In this document: positions 61,801 to 64,000 of the stretch, in pieces | Layout: each line of letters starts with the position of its first letter | How positions within the stretch are numbered: position 1 is the first letter of the stretch | DNA from: Rhea pennata | Lineage: Eukaryota; Chordata; Aves; Rheiformes; Rheidae | Assembly (NCBI RefSeq): GCF_028389875.1 | Contig: NC_084702.1 | Coordinates: forward strand, 43,213,053-43,277,052 | Length of the DNA stretch: 64,000 nucleotides | Reading direction: 5' to 3' | The notes under the pieces: model-generated | Databases searched by the model: none | Told to the model about the DNA's origin: nothing | What the model saw: only the letters and a program-made list of their open reading frames with translations | Program-made: the position numbers and the translations under genes

Positions 61801-64000
61801 GGAGAGGAAGTGAGGAGAGGGGTAAGTCAGAAGGCTCCACTAGTTAAGGTGGATGGTGACCAGTTTGGGAGCTGTTACGCCAGGGAAAGTTCAGCTTCGC
61901 TTCTGCAGCCTTGGCTGAAGAGGGCCTGAGTAATCTGGTGCTGAAGGAGGGGATGAGTGTTTTTTAAATAGAGAATTTTCAAAACTATGTTAGTCTATTG
62001 AGCAAGGTTTTTTTCTGATTTTATGATTTAGTATTCTGTCTTTATTCTGAGATAAACATGTCCCAGCTTGTGAATAGTTCAGGATAACTGTAATAATCTA
62101 GGTTTCATAGAATTAGAAATAGGTTTCAATAGAATTACTAAAGTTTACGGTTGTCAAAGTTTTAAGACAACAACAGATAATGGTACTGTTATGCTGTAGG
62201 CTGGGCACTCTGTCGTTCATCAACAGGTACAAGAAAGAATCCAGAATTTCTTTTTGTACTTCGTATCTGTGCCAGCAGTATTGTATGAGATGGAAAGAAG
62301 CAGGAAGAGATAATGGTTGCTGTTGTAAAGGGGAAAAACTACTTTAGTTTGAGGGGAAATACTTTAAATGTTAGTTCACTTTTGTGGCATGTTTTGGCAG
62401 AATGCTGAAAGAAATTTTAAAATAGCAATACAATCTAACATATAGTTAGAACAGCAGATTTTGTTAGGCCAAGACATGCATAGGTGAGGACCAAGGGGAT
62501 AGTTATGTTGATGGTCCTTACTTTTTTGTGTTTACTTAAGATGTTTCTTTCTTATAAATAAACAATGGAATATCAGCAATTCAGATAAATCCTATTTGAT
62601 TCTATTTGACCAATAACTAAAAAGATGTCTCTTTAGAATATTTATTTTCTTTTTTCTTTCTTTTTTTTTTCAGAATCCTTAGGAACAAGTAATTTGTTAT
62701 GTATCATTTTCTCTTCTTCCCATTTTTATTCTTAAGTGGAAAAAAATCCTAATTGTCTAGAAACAGAAACTAGTCAAAGTGTAATCCAGGACTTGGGTTC
62801 TACCATTTTGGATAGGTGACTTTTTTTTGGATAAAATTGATTTAAACATTAAGTTTTCTAAGCATAGCTGTAGTAAGAGGAGAATTGTTTTCTCCTTAGA
62901 AATACCACAAAGTGGGTGGATTTCAGAGGACACATTCCTGGGCATGAGATATATCTTCGTTAGTGTGTGGGGGGGTTGTTTTTGTTTTCTTTTTAACTGT
63001 TACCTTGAAGTGATTGACAGTGAGAATTCATTTTAAACAAGATTTGATACTTACCGTTTCAAACTGGTGTAGTATCTCTTAGCCTTGTATGCCTAAGAAA
63101 GGTGGAATGACGTGATTCAGAACAGATGCTCAAGTTTTGATACTGGCTTCCAGAAATGTAGGATTTATTATCTTTGTGTAGTTAGTTGCATCTGATGTGA
63201 GATAAGTGTGTGGCAGATGCTTCACACACAATGACACGGTGTACTCTGAACTACATGCTTTGAGCTACCTTTTGCAACAAGCATTATGTTTACTATCCGC
63301 ATGCTTGCAAATGTTAAAGATTCAAAAGTGTGCATTTTCCGTATTAGGCTTCATTTTGCCAAAAACGTAACTTGTCATGTGTCAGGGTCTGAGGAAGCAA
63401 ATTTTGACACAGATCACAAGACTGTGACAGCTGAGTGGCAAGCTGTCAAGGGTTCCAGATCAGTTGTGCAATTTATTACCTTAAACTTTACTGAGTAGAT
63501 AAATGTCAGGAATAACACTGAAATTAATACTTGCAACTATTGTGGAAAATTAAGTAAATTAAGACTAATAGATGTCAAGGCTCTTAAATTATTTCAGAGC
63601 TAAAGAGAGTGTTACAGCAATACTTTTTATAGAAATGATCTGTGCTAAATACCATGTCATATATTAGTAAGATTAATTTGAACTTGGAAACCGAAGTTAG
63701 AGTTTTAGGGTTTTGAATCTAAAAGGTTGCTAGGCCATTTTTTATCTCCTGCTCTCACAAATGCTGTGTGTCCAGGTCTAGGATCTGGACAGACCTGAGG
63801 GAAAGATGAGGCTATTCCCCAGGGGCAGCTTGTCCTCCTACTCTTGGCAAATCTGTAAGATTTCTAAGTGGACAGATGCTCATAGGTAGAAGTCTTACAG
63901 GGTTGGACTAACCTAGAATTTGTTCATTTGTTTCTAAATTTGTTTTTTTAAACAAACAAAACATTACATTTGGGTAATTAGTTGTCTCTGTGTCAGTCGA

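Larger units (their letters stand above)
43641..64000 (+). other. FBXL17: FBXL17 intron 4, 3' part (continues past the window)
   Basis: AT-rich intron continues to the window edge with no FBXL17 exon that I can recognise. It contains a CR1 fragment (about 56155-56372), palindromes at 46133-46159 and 54804-54922, and microsatellites and homopolymers. A GC-richer, unclassified patch lies at about 49270-49800. Open frames such as 57570-57812 and 63286-63498 lack domains and splice context. Confidence 0.75.

Noticed and set aside
63286..63498. 70-codon open frame near the window end
   Set aside because: It does not match the missing FBXL17 LRRs or any family I know.
63740..63960. Possible CR1 3' end (GGGTTGGACTAACCTAGAAT)
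   Set aside because: Only one short phrase resembles CR1, and the flanks do not follow the element, so it is not called.
1..64000. CRISPR arrays, bacterial operons, tRNA or rRNA genes
   Set aside because: No spaced direct repeats of that type, no clustered co-directional ORFs and no tRNA or rRNA sequence recognised. The window is vertebrate genic DNA.

Overview
This window looks like vertebrate nuclear DNA, most likely from a bird or other sauropsid. AT-rich introns are broken by short exons with canonical GT/AG splice sites. There are two sharp CpG islands. The only dispersed repeats I can recognise are decayed CR1 non-LTR retrotransposons, with no Alu-like or L1-like sequence. I see no bacterial or viral gene organisation.

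The one gene I can support is FBXL17, on the + strand and incomplete at its 3' end. Positions 1-6119 are AT-rich upstream DNA with no recognisable gene. Positions 6120 to about 8170 are a CpG-island promoter. Its 5' part is a GC-rich minisatellite (6163-6732) with 19 copies of an invariant 14-bp core, each carrying a TAACGG-type Myb site. A small upstream ORF (6962-7066) precedes the FBXL17 start codon at 7145. Exon 1 (7145-7885) encodes the low-complexity, Cys/Pro/Ala-rich N-terminus and the start of the F-box. Exon 2 (19490-19612) completes the F-box. Exons 3 (21622-21879) and 4 (22706-22837) encode the first leucine-rich repeats. All four coding exons are multiples of three and join in phase 0, giving 418 residues. 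The remaining leucine-rich repeats and the C-terminus lie beyond position 64000, since I found no exon 5 in the last 41 kb.

Intron 1 (11.6 kb) holds an old CR1 copy (about 10870-11830). Intron 4 (more than 41 kb) holds a second CR1 fragment (about 56155-56372, minus strand), microsatellites, several near-perfect palindromes and an isolated CpG island (about 43130-43640). Inside that island is an 81-bp open segment (43387-43467) with ATG, acceptor-like and donor-like edges in the same phase as the FBXL17 introns. It could be an alternative first exon or a cassette exon. This island and the Myb-site minisatellite are the two most interesting things here.

FBXL17 is the substrate receptor of an SCF (SKP1-CUL1-F-box) ubiquitin ligase known from mammals for quality control of BTB-domain dimers. 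The window supplies its promoter, its SKP1-binding F-box and the start of its substrate-binding solenoid.
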